Assembly: GCA_905480405.1 (NCBI GenBank)
Contig: CAJQQH010000061.1
Span: 1-41,611, forward strand
Length of the DNA: 41,611 nucleotides
Origin: an uncultured Polaribacter sp.
Lineage (GTDB): Bacteria; Bacteroidota; Bacteroidia; Flavobacteriales; Flavobacteriaceae
Reading direction: 5' to 3'
A program made the translations under genes and the position numbers. This document shows, piece by piece, positions 15,645-23,202 of the stretch. The notes below the pieces were generated by a model, which was not told where the DNA came from, ran no database searches, and saw only the letters and a list, made by a program, of their open reading frames with translations. Within the stretch, counting starts at the first letter, position 1, and every line of letters begins with the position of its first letter.

Positions 15645-16562
15645 ATGAATAGAGACGAAATTCTTAAAGCTATTGAAGAAAAGTACGATAAATTAGGCGT
15701 TCCTGTAGATGCAATGTTAGAAGGTTTACTTTGGAGTACACCAATTACTTATTGGGATTATATTCAAACAGATGCTCTTTTAGGTTTGCAAACACCAAGA
15801 ACAACCCAACCTGATGAAATGGTTTTTATCATGTATCATCAAGTAAACGAATTATTATTTAAAATGATTTTGTGGGAAATTGACCAGGTTGCAAAAACTG
15901 TTGATGTTACTGCAGAAAAATTCTCGATGCATTTAATGCGAATAAGCAGGTATTTTGATATGCTATGTAGTTCATTTTCTGTTATGGCAGACGGTATGGA
16001 ACGTGAACAATATTTAAAATTTAGAAATACATTAACACCTGCAAGTGGTTTTCAAAGTGCTCAATATCGTAAAATTGAATTTGCATCAACAGAATTAATT
16101 AATTTGATAGATCATCGCTATAGAGACTCTATAGATAGAAACTCATCATTTAAAAACGCTTACGACAACTTATATTGGCAAGCAGCAGGTGTAAATCATA
16201 AAACAGGTAAAAAATCTACTCTTATAAAATTATTTGATAAAAAATACGTAGGTGATTTTATCGATTTTATGGAAGATTATAATGACATTAATTTATCTAA
16301 AAAATTTAAACAATTACCCGAAGATGTTCAATTAGACTCAGAACTTATTAAAGCAATGCGTCATTATGATTATACAGTAAATGTAAAATGGGTTATGGCT
16401 CATTATAATGCAGCTGGTAAATATTTAGGCGGTGGAGATAAAGACTTAGAAGCAACTGGTGGAAGTAGTTGGCGTAAATACATGCATCCAAAATATCAAC
16501 GAAGAATTTTTTACCCATATTTATGGAGCGAAGAGGAATTGAAGAACTGGGGAACATTTTAA
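15645..16562 (+). CDS. kynA: Tryptophan 2,3-dioxygenase
   Basis: Heme enzyme that oxidises L-tryptophan to N-formylkynurenine, the first step of the kynurenine route. 305 residues. Family motifs seen are DEMVFIMYHQVNELLFKMIL, GFQSAQYRKIEF, and the C-terminal KWVMAHYNAAG (heme-side region) with ATGGSSWRKYMHPKYQRR. It follows the tyrosine catabolic genes on the same strand but behind a terminator. The later kynurenine genes are not in the window. Confidence 0.95.
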   Translation: MNRDEILKAIEEKYDKLGVPVDAMLEGLLWSTPITYWDYIQTDALLGLQTPRTTQPDEMVFIMYHQVNELLFKMILWEIDQVAKTVDVTAEKFSMHLMRISRYFDMLCSSFSVMADGMEREQYLKFRNTLTPASGFQSAQYRKIEFASTELINLIDHRYRDSIDRNSSFKNAYDNLYWQAAGVNHKTGKKSTLIKLFDKKYVGDFIDFMEDYNDINLSKKFKQLPEDVQLDSELIKAMRHYDYTVNVKWVMAHYNAAGKYLGGGDKDLEATGGSSWRKYMHPKYQRRIFYPYLWSEEELKNWGTF

Positions 16563-16649
16563 AATTTATTTTTTTTACTAAAAAAACATAATCTTCTCTT
16601 AAAAAGTAGTTTACAAAACACTTAAAATGACTTTTTTTGTTTTTGGAAC

Positions 16650-16671
16650 AGTAATTGTCATTACTTTTTTA
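16650..16671 (+). terminator. Weak terminator after kynA
   Basis: AGTAAT (16650-16655), 4-nt loop, ATTACT (16660-16665), then T5. Only six pairs, but the T tract and position fit. Confidence 0.4.
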
Positions 16672-16679
16672 TAAGTTTG
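16672..16679 (+). promoter_or_regulatory. Candidate -7 box for the DUF3108 gene
   Basis: TAAGTTTG matches TANNTTTG and ends 6 nt before ATG 16686, implying a very short or absent leader. No well-spaced TTG is present. Confidence 0.35.
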
Positions 16680-16685
16680 ATATTT

Positions 16686-17456
16686 ATGAAAAAGTATACT
16701 TTATTATTTTTTACGTTATTTTTTTTAACAATAACATCTAGTCAAGAAAAAAAAACTGCTTTTAAAAGCGGAGAATCTCTTCGTTATAAAATGAGTTATA
16801 GTGGTTTTTTAAGAGCTGGAACTGCAGTTTTAGAAGTTAACGAAACAGAGCTTAACGGAAAAAAAGTGTTTCACACTAAAGGAACTGGTTGGACTTCTGG
16901 AATGATTAAATGGTTTTTTGAAGTTGATGATTTATATGAATCATATTTTGACAAAGACACCATTAAGCCATATGTTTTTAAGCGTAAAATTAATGAAGGC
17001 GGTTACAAAAAACATAGAATAACTAACTTTAACTATGTTTCAAAAAAAGCATATATACAAGATTTTACATTACAAAAAGATACATCTGTAGCGTTTAATA
17101 GCGTACAAGATATGATGTCTTCATTTTACTATTTAAGAAATATAGAAACAAAGCATCTAAAAAAAGGTGATGAAGTAAATTTAGACATGTTTATGGATTC
17201 TCAAGTCTATCCATTTAAACTTCGTTTTTTAGGAAAGCAAATCTTAAAAACAAAATTCGGAAAAGTAAATTCTCTAATATTTAGGCCATTAGTGCAATCT
17301 GGTAGAATTTTTAAAGCACAAGAAAGTGTTACCATTTGGATTACTGATGATGCAAACAAAATTCCAATTAAAATGATGGCTTCTTTATCTGTTGGCTCTT
17401 TAAGAGCAGAACTAGAATCTTATAAAGGTTTAGCAAATCCTTTTCAAAAAATTTAA
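16686..17456 (+). CDS. DUF3108 domain-containing exported protein
   Basis: 256 residues from ATG 16686 (MKKYTLLFFTLFFLTITSSQ), which gives a clean signal peptide; an in-frame TTG at 16677 would add three residues. The mature part matches the DUF3108 pattern: GESLRYKMSYSGFLRAGTAVLEV near the start, GMIKWFFEVDDLYESYFD, and a late VTIWITDDANKIPIKM followed by VGSLRAEL. These proteins are predicted periplasmic beta-rich proteins of unknown role. The next gene, an M23 lipoprotein, is 98 nt away with its own -7 box. Confidence 0.85.
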   Translation: MKKYTLLFFTLFFLTITSSQEKKTAFKSGESLRYKMSYSGFLRAGTAVLEVNETELNGKKVFHTKGTGWTSGMIKWFFEVDDLYESYFDKDTIKPYVFKRKINEGGYKKHRITNFNYVSKKAYIQDFTLQKDTSVAFNSVQDMMSSFYYLRNIETKHLKKGDEVNLDMFMDSQVYPFKLRFLGKQILKTKFGKVNSLIFRPLVQSGRIFKAQESVTIWITDDANKIPIKMMASLSVGSLRAELESYKGLANPFQKI

Positions 17457-17521
17457 TTGCTAGTAACGAAACCGTTTTATTAACTTCTAATATTAGTTTA
17501 TAAATAAAGCAATTTTATTTG

Positions 17522-17529
17522 TATTTTTG
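17522..17529 (+). promoter_or_regulatory. Candidate -7 box for the M23 lipoprotein gene
   Basis: TATTTTTG matches TANNTTTG and lies 25 nt before the TTG start at 17555. No TTG at -33. Confidence 0.4.
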
Positions 17530-17554
17530 AAACCTATCCTTTAGAATACGTTTC

Positions 17555-18820
17555 TTGAAAAAAATAACAATTATACTAGTCCTTATTTTGTCGTTTTCCT
17601 CTTGTAAAAAAGAAGAATCAAAACCAATTATTAAGATTGAAGAACCAAAACCAGAAATGAAATTTGGTTATGAAATTGATAACTATAAAGTAATCCAAGA
17701 CACTATTAAAAGTGGAGAAAGTTTTGGTGCTATTTTAGATAGACATCATGTTAATTATCCTAAAATATTAGAAATTGCATCTACAATAAAAGAAACTTTT
17801 GATGTTAGAAGAGTTAGGGCAGGAAAACCTTACACCATTTTAGCAAGTAAAGATTCTTTAGAAGAAGCACAAATTTTTATTTACAAACACGATAAAATTA
17901 ATGCTACAATTGTAGATTTTAAAGACTCTATTATTGACGCCTCTCTTTTTAAAAAACCTATTAAAGTTTTAGAAAAAGAAATAAACGGTGTGATAAACTC
18001 AAGTCTTTCTGTAACAATGGATAGTCTAGGCTTAAAACCTAATTTAACGTATACTATTGCAGATATTTACGCATGGACACTAGATTTTTATGCACTTCAA
18101 AAAGGAGATTCTTTTAAATTCGTTTATGAAGAGAAATTTATTGATGACACAATATTTGCTGGTTACGGAAAAGTAAAATCTGCAGTTTTTAAACATAAAG
18201 GAAAAGATTTATATGCCTTTCGATTTATTGCAGATTCTGTTATGGGAATTCCTGAATTTTATGACGAAAAGGGTAAAATGTTACGTAGTCAGTTTTTAAA
18301 AGCACCAATAAAATTCCAATATAGAATTTCTTCTAGATATGATTTAAACAGAAGAATTAAATATTATGGCTATAAAGTAAAACCTCATTTTGGAACCGAC
18401 TTTGCTGCTAGAATTGGAACTCCAATTATTGCCACAGCAAGCGGAACTGTTATAGAGTCTACTAGAAGAGGTGGTAACGGTAAATTTGTAAAAATCAAAC
18501 ACAACAGCACCTACTCTACTCAATACCTGCATATGCAAAAGCAAAAGGTAAAAAAAGGGCAATATGTAAAACAGGGAGATGTAATTGGTTGGGTTGGTAT
18601 GACAGGAAATTCTGGAGGACCACATGTTTGTTATCGTTTTTGGAAATACGGTAAACAAGTAGATCCTTTAAGAGAAAAATTACCTGCAGCAAAGCCTATG
18701 AAAGAAGAAGTAAAACCACGGTTTTACAAATACATAAAACCTTTAAAACACCAATTAGATTACCAAAGAATTCAAGTAAGAGAACCAGAGATAGCAACAG
18801 AAACTATTACACAAAAATAA
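17555..18820 (+). CDS. M23 family peptidase lipoprotein with altered zinc site (HVC)
   Basis: 421 residues from a TTG start; the next residues (KKITIILVLILSFSSC) form a lipoprotein signal with Cys17. A region after about residue 45 (DTIKSGESFGAILDRHHV) looks like a LysM- or OapA-like N-terminal domain, followed by the second domain common in these proteins and an M23 domain (about 275-385). Zinc ligands H278 and D282 are present (HFGTD), and the catalytic-type His is in QYLHMQ. The HxH motif, however, reads H357-V-C359, so Cys replaces the third zinc ligand. It is 3 nt upstream of pgi, probably by chance of packing. Confidence 0.9.
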   Translation: MKKITIILVLILSFSSCKKEESKPIIKIEEPKPEMKFGYEIDNYKVIQDTIKSGESFGAILDRHHVNYPKILEIASTIKETFDVRRVRAGKPYTILASKDSLEEAQIFIYKHDKINATIVDFKDSIIDASLFKKPIKVLEKEINGVINSSLSVTMDSLGLKPNLTYTIADIYAWTLDFYALQKGDSFKFVYEEKFIDDTIFAGYGKVKSAVFKHKGKDLYAFRFIADSVMGIPEFYDEKGKMLRSQFLKAPIKFQYRISSRYDLNRRIKYYGYKVKPHFGTDFAARIGTPIIATASGTVIESTRRGGNGKFVKIKHNSTYSTQYLHMQKQKVKKGQYVKQGDVIGWVGMTGNSGGPHVCYRFWKYGKQVDPLREKLPAAKPMKEEVKPRFYKYIKPLKHQLDYQRIQVREPEIATETITQK

Positions 18821-18823
18821 AAA

Positions 18824-20392
18824 ATGGCTAAACAAAACATCAATCCAACTAAGACTGCTTCGTGGCAAAAATTAACAAATCATTTTAATGATATTAAAGA
18901 TATCAACATAAAAGATTTAGCAAAAGAAGAAAACAGAAAAGATGATTTTTCTATTGAATTTGATGATTTACTTGTAGATTTTTCGAAAAATAGGATTACT
19001 AAAGAAACATTAGAACTTTTAGTAGAATTAGCAAAAGAAGTTGATTTAAAATCAGCTATTGAAAGTCAATATTCTGGTGAAGAAATTAATGTAACAGAAG
19101 GGAGAGCTGTATTACACACAGCACTTAGAAGTACTTCTGATGAACCTGTTTTAATTGACGGAAAAAATATTAAGCCGCAAATACAATCTGCATTAAGAAA
19201 AATTAGAAGTTTTAGTAATAAAGTTATTTCTGGAAAATGGAAAGGATACACAGGAAAAGCAATAACAGATATTGTAAACATTGGTATTGGAGGATCTGAT
19301 CTTGGACCAGATATGATAGTAGAATCTTTACAATTTTACAAAAATCAATTAAACACCCACTTTGTTTCTAATATTGATGGAGATCATGTATCTGAAATTA
19401 TAAAAAGATTAAACCCAGAAACTACTTTGTTTGTTATTGTTTCTAAAACATTTACGACACAAGAAACTATTAGTAATGCAGAAACTATTAAAAACTGGTT
19501 TTTAAAATCTGCTACAATATTTGATATTCCAAAACATTTTGTGGCAGTTTCTACGAACTTAGAAGCAGTTGATAATTTTGGAATTGACAAAAACAACGTT
19601 TTCCCTATGTGGAATTGGGTTGGAGGTCGTTTTTCTTTATGGTCTGCAGTAGGTTTATCAATTAGTCTATCTGTTGGTTTTGATAACTACAAAGCATTAT
19701 TAGAAGGGGCAGAAGAAATGGATTTGCATTACAAAAACACAGATTTTGATAAAAACATTCCAGTAATTTTAGCATTAATAAGTATTTGGTATAATAATTT
19801 TTATTTAGCAGAAACAGAAGCTGTCCTTCCATATTCTCAATATTTAAAGAAACTACCAGATTATTTACAACAAGCTGTTATGGAAAGTAACGGAAAAGGT
19901 GTTGATAGAAATGGAGATAAGGTAGATTACCAAACAGGTACTATAGTTTGGGGAAGCACAGGTACAAATATGCAACATGCATTTATGCAATTAGTACATC
20001 AAGGTACAAAGTTAATTCCAGCAGATTTTATTGGTTATAAAGAATCATTATATGGCTTAACTGATCATCATAAAAAATTAATGGCTAATTATTACGGACA
20101 AATGGAAGCTTTAGCTTTTGGTAAAACAAAAGAAGAAGTTCATTTAGAATTAAAGTTCTCTGGTGATGAGGATAAAATAAATCAACTTTTACCATTTAAG
20201 GTTTTTGAAGGAAACAGACCAAGTAACGCTATTCTTTTTGATAAGCTAACACCTAGATCTTTAGGTAAGCTCGTTGCCTTATATGAACACAAAATATATA
20301 CCCAAGGTATCCTATGGAATATCTATAGTTATGATCAATTTGGAGTTGAGCTAGGAAAAGAACTTGCAAAAAAATTATTGAAAAATCAATAA
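18824..20392 (+). CDS. pgi: Glucose-6-phosphate isomerase
   Basis: Interconverts glucose-6-phosphate and fructose-6-phosphate. 522 residues. Substrate-binding segments are [12 protein letters not shown] and SKTFTTQET. The PGI signatures are present: [18 protein letters not shown] with the catalytic His, MESNGKGVD with the catalytic Glu, and [17 protein letters not shown] with the catalytic Lys. It starts 3 nt after the M23 lipoprotein stop, so probably co-transcribed. An 18-bp hairpin without a T tract follows. Confidence 0.97.
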   Translation: MAKQNINPTKTASWQKLTNHFNDIKDINIKDLAKEENRKDDFSIEFDDLLVDFSKNRITKETLELLVELAKEVDLKSAIESQYSGEEINVTEGRAVLHTALRSTSDEPVLIDGKNIKPQIQSALRKIRSFSNKVISGKWKGYTGKAITDIVNIGIGGSDLGPDMIVESLQFYKNQLNTHFVSNIDGDHVSEIIKRLNPETTLFVIVSKTFTTQETISNAETIKNWFLKSATIFDIPKHFVAVSTNLEAVDNFGIDKNNVFPMWNWVGGRFSLWSAVGLSISLSVGFDNYKALLEGAEEMDLHYKNTDFDKNIPVILALISIWYNNFYLAETEAVLPYSQYLKKLPDYLQQAVMESNGKGVDRNGDKVDYQTGTIVWGSTGTNMQHAFMQLVHQGTKLIPADFIGYKESLYGLTDHHKKLMANYYGQMEALAFGKTKEEVHLELKFSGDEDKINQLLPFKVFEGNRPSNAILFDKLTPRSLGKLVALYEHKIYTQGILWNIYSYDQFGVELGKELAKKLLKNQ

Positions 20393-20405
20393 ATAAATAT
20401 TTGAG

Positions 20406-20452
20406 ATTAACATATAATCATTTATTTAATCAAAAAATGATTATATGTTAAT
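20406..20452. repeat. Perfect 18-bp inverted repeat after pgi
   Basis: ATTAACATATAATCATTT (20406-20423), 11-nt loop, AAATGATTATATGTTAAT (20435-20452). No T tract follows on the plus strand, so it is a poor intrinsic terminator. It may protect the 3' end of the pgi message or act as an operator for the receptor operon, since each arm end carries TTAACA/TGTTAA, a motif that recurs downstream. Confidence 0.75.
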
Positions 20453-20554
20453 AAATGTGTTAATATTTAACACTCTGATTAATAGAGAACAAAACACCAT
20501 TTAGTTATCTTTAGGAGTCTTAATTTTTTGTTAAAGCTTAACATTAAATTAACA
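20407..20554. promoter_or_regulatory. Cluster of seven TTAACA/TGTTAA hexamers upstream of the receptor gene
   Basis: TTAACA at 20407, 20467, 20538 and 20549; TGTTAA at 20446, 20458 and 20529. Spacings between neighbours are 9-12 nt in several cases (about one helical turn). At roughly this base composition I would expect well under one copy in 150 nt. Likely a regulator-binding array; the regulator is unknown. Confidence 0.45.
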
Positions 20555-20588
20555 TTACAAATCTGTAAAAGCAAGACTTTTGCAGAAC

Positions 20589-20619
20589 ATTCAAATTAAT
20601 TCAAATTAATTCAAATTAA
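20589..20619 (+). repeat. Decamer tandem repeat in the 5' leader of the receptor gene
   Basis: TCAAATTAAT at 20591-20600 and 20601-20610, then TCAAATTAA at 20611-20619, 3 nt before ATG 20623. It occupies the place of a ribosome-binding site. Confidence 0.85.
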
Positions 20620-20622
20620 ACA

Positions 20623-23178
20623 ATGAGAAATTTTAAAAACTTATTATTTGTAGCTTTATTCTTTGTATCAGCTACTGTATTAGGACAAACTAAAATTACA
20701 GGAACAATCGTTGATGAAACAAATCAATCTTTGCCTGGAGCTAGTGTTTTAGAAAAAGGCACTACAAACGGAACAGATACTGACTTTGATGGAAAGTTTT
20801 CTTTAAAAACTAACTCAAACTCTGGTACAATTGTAATCTCTTTTATAGGTTACAAAACTAAAGAAGTTGCTTTTTCTTCTTCAAGAAAAAACATTGGAAC
20901 CATCCAATTAGTAGAAGACGCTACTTTAGATGAGGTTGTAATTACAGCTACTTCATTTGCTATTGATAGAAAAACACCTGTTGCTGTTTCTACTATTAAA
21001 TCTGCAGATATCGAAAGAAAACTAGGAACTCAAGAATTTCCTGAAGTTTTAAAATCTACTCCTGGAGTATATGCTACAAAATCTGGTGGTGGTTTTGGAG
21101 ACGGTCGTATTAACTTACGTGGTTTTGATTCTGAAAACGTTGCAGTTATGATTAATGGTGTACCTGTTAATGATATGGAAAACGGTAGAGTATACTGGTC
21201 TAACTGGGCAGGTTTATCAGATGTAACATCTGCTATGCAAGTTCAAAGAGGTTTAGGAGCTTCTAAAGTTGCTGTACCTTCTATTGGTGGTACAATTAAT
21301 ATTTTATCTAAATCTTCTGATGTTAAAAAAGGTGGAAACGTAATAGCTTCTACTGGTAATAATGGATACCAAAAATATGGTTTTACATTATCTACAGGAT
21401 TAATGGATAATGGTTTTGCTTCAACTGTTTCTTTTTCTAAAACATCTGGAGAAGGATATGTAGACGGAACTCAATTTGATGGTTTCAACTATTTTGTAAA
21501 CTTTTCTAAAGAAATAAATGACAATCATAAATTATCATTTACAACTTTCGGATCACCACAAAGACACGGTCAAAGACAAAACAGAAGCACAATAGCTACT
21601 TATAGAAATGCTGAGTCTGGAATTCGTTTTAACCCAGATTGGGGATACAAAAACGGACAAGTAACTCATATAGAAGACAACTTCTACCATAAATCTCAAA
21701 CATCTTTAAATCACTATTGGACTATTAGTGATGCTACTTCTTTATCTACTGCTGTATATGTATCTTTTGGTACTGGTGGTGGTGGTGGTACTGCTGGTTC
21801 TAATACAGAATTATTTAAAACTAGATTAGGTGGTTCTGACCAACCAGTAGATTTAGATAATATAGTTGAAATTAATAGAGCTAATGGTGCATTAGGTTCT
21901 GAAGCAATTTTAAGAGCTTCTAGAAACGATCACGAATGGTATGGTGTTTTATCTACTTTTAAAACAGAACTTACAGACAACTTTAATTTAATTGCTGGTG
22001 TAGACTGGAGAACTTATACAGGTAAACACTTTAGAGAAGTGACAGATTTATTAGGTGGTGAATATTATTTAGATGATTCTGATGTAAATAACCCAAATGC
22101 TGCTTTAAGTGTAGGAGATAAATTTTCTTATAACAACGATGGTAATGTTGGTTGGTTAGGTTTCTTTGGTCAATTAGAATATGACGGAGATGATTTTAAC
22201 GCTTTTGTTTCAACATCTTTCCAGAATACATCTTACCAAAGAGTAGATTATTTTCAATATGCACCAACAAGTGATTTAAGAACTTCTGACAAATACAATT
22301 TTCAAGGATATAGTATTAAAGGGGGAGCTAATTATATTTTAGATGATCAAAACAATGTTTTTGCTAACATAGGTTACTTCGAAAGACCAGCTAATTTTGA
22401 TGCTGTTTTTACAAACTTTGATAACGAAGAGATTAATCCTGATGCAGAAAATCAAAAGATTTTTAGTATGGAACTAGGATACGGTTTAAGAGGCGAAAAA
22501 TTTGCTGCTAACGTAAACTTATATAGAACTCAATGGAAAGATAGAACTTTTACAGAAAGTATACCTAACCAAACTGCTGGACAAGATGATTATACTGCAA
22601 ACATTTTAGGTGTAAACGCAATTCACCAAGGTATAGAATTTGATTTCACATACAAACCTTCTAATGCTTTAAACTTTACAGGTATGTTATCTTTAGGAGA
22701 TTGGAAATGGGATAATGACATTTTAGATACACCAATCTTTGATGGAGACCAAAACCAAGTTGCAACTGTAGATTTATTAATTAAAGACTTAAAAGTTGCA
22801 GATGCTGCTCAAACAACTGCTGCACTAGGTATGTTATATAAATTCTGGGATAAAACAAGTATAACTGTAGATTATAACTATTTCGCTAACTTATACTCTG
22901 ATTTTGATATCTTAGGAAGTGCAAATATTACAGAAACTGGAGATGTTAAACAACCAAGTGTAAGACCAGGTGATACTTGGAAAGCACCAAACTATAGTAC
23001 TTTCGATGCAAGTTTACGTCACGGATTTACTTTAGGAGAATTTGACACAACTCTTACAGCTCGTGTAAACAATGTGTTTAACACAGAATATATAGCTGAT
23101 GCTTTAGATGCAAGTGACCCATTAGTATGGTTTGGTTACGGTAGAACATTTAGTTTAAGTGCAAAAATTAAATTTTAA
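20623..23178 (+). CDS. TonB-dependent outer-membrane receptor
   Basis: 851 residues: signal peptide (1-21, ending VLG before QTK), a carboxypeptidase-regulatory-like domain (about 24-100; GTIVDETNQSLPGASVLEKG, ISFIGYKTKE), a TonB-box-like LDEVVITAT (about 104-112), a plug (about 115-235; RINLRGFDSENVAVMINGVP and IGGTINILSK), and a beta barrel ending in a terminal aromatic strand (LSAKIKF). It is not a long SusC type; the size is that of a smaller flavobacterial receptor. The ligand cannot be read. It forms an operon with the repeat lipoprotein 24 nt downstream, which may be its surface partner. Confidence 0.93.
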   Translation: MRNFKNLLFVALFFVSATVLGQTKITGTIVDETNQSLPGASVLEKGTTNGTDTDFDGKFSLKTNSNSGTIVISFIGYKTKEVAFSSSRKNIGTIQLVEDATLDEVVITATSFAIDRKTPVAVSTIKSADIERKLGTQEFPEVLKSTPGVYATKSGGGFGDGRINLRGFDSENVAVMINGVPVNDMENGRVYWSNWAGLSDVTSAMQVQRGLGASKVAVPSIGGTINILSKSSDVKKGGNVIASTGNNGYQKYGFTLSTGLMDNGFASTVSFSKTSGEGYVDGTQFDGFNYFVNFSKEINDNHKLSFTTFGSPQRHGQRQNRSTIATYRNAESGIRFNPDWGYKNGQVTHIEDNFYHKSQTSLNHYWTISDATSLSTAVYVSFGTGGGGGTAGSNTELFKTRLGGSDQPVDLDNIVEINRANGALGSEAILRASRNDHEWYGVLSTFKTELTDNFNLIAGVDWRTYTGKHFREVTDLLGGEYYLDDSDVNNPNAALSVGDKFSYNNDGNVGWLGFFGQLEYDGDDFNAFVSTSFQNTSYQRVDYFQYAPTSDLRTSDKYNFQGYSIKGGANYILDDQNNVFANIGYFERPANFDAVFTNFDNEEINPDAENQKIFSMELGYGLRGEKFAANVNLYRTQWKDRTFTESIPNQTAGQDDYTANILGVNAIHQGIEFDFTYKPSNALNFTGMLSLGDWKWDNDILDTPIFDGDQNQVATVDLLIKDLKVADAAQTTAALGMLYKFWDKTSITVDYNYFANLYSDFDILGSANITETGDVKQPSVRPGDTWKAPNYSTFDASLRHGFTLGEFDTTLTARVNNVFNTEYIADALDASDPLVWFGYGRTFSLSAKIKF

Positions 23179-23180
23179 AA

Positions 23181-23200
23181 AAACTTTTAAAAACTTTTAA
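23181..23200 (+). repeat. Decamer tandem repeat between receptor and lipoprotein genes
   Basis: AAACTTTTAA occurs twice in tandem (23181-23190, 23191-23200) and a partial copy precedes it, directly before ATG 23203. The unit length matches the decamer array before the receptor gene, although the sequence differs. Confidence 0.8.
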
Positions 23201-23202
23201 AA

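Noticed and set aside
21760..21810. GGT-rich run in the receptor gene as a slippage tract
   Set aside because: It codes for a glycine-rich loop and is short and imperfect; no frame effect is suggested.
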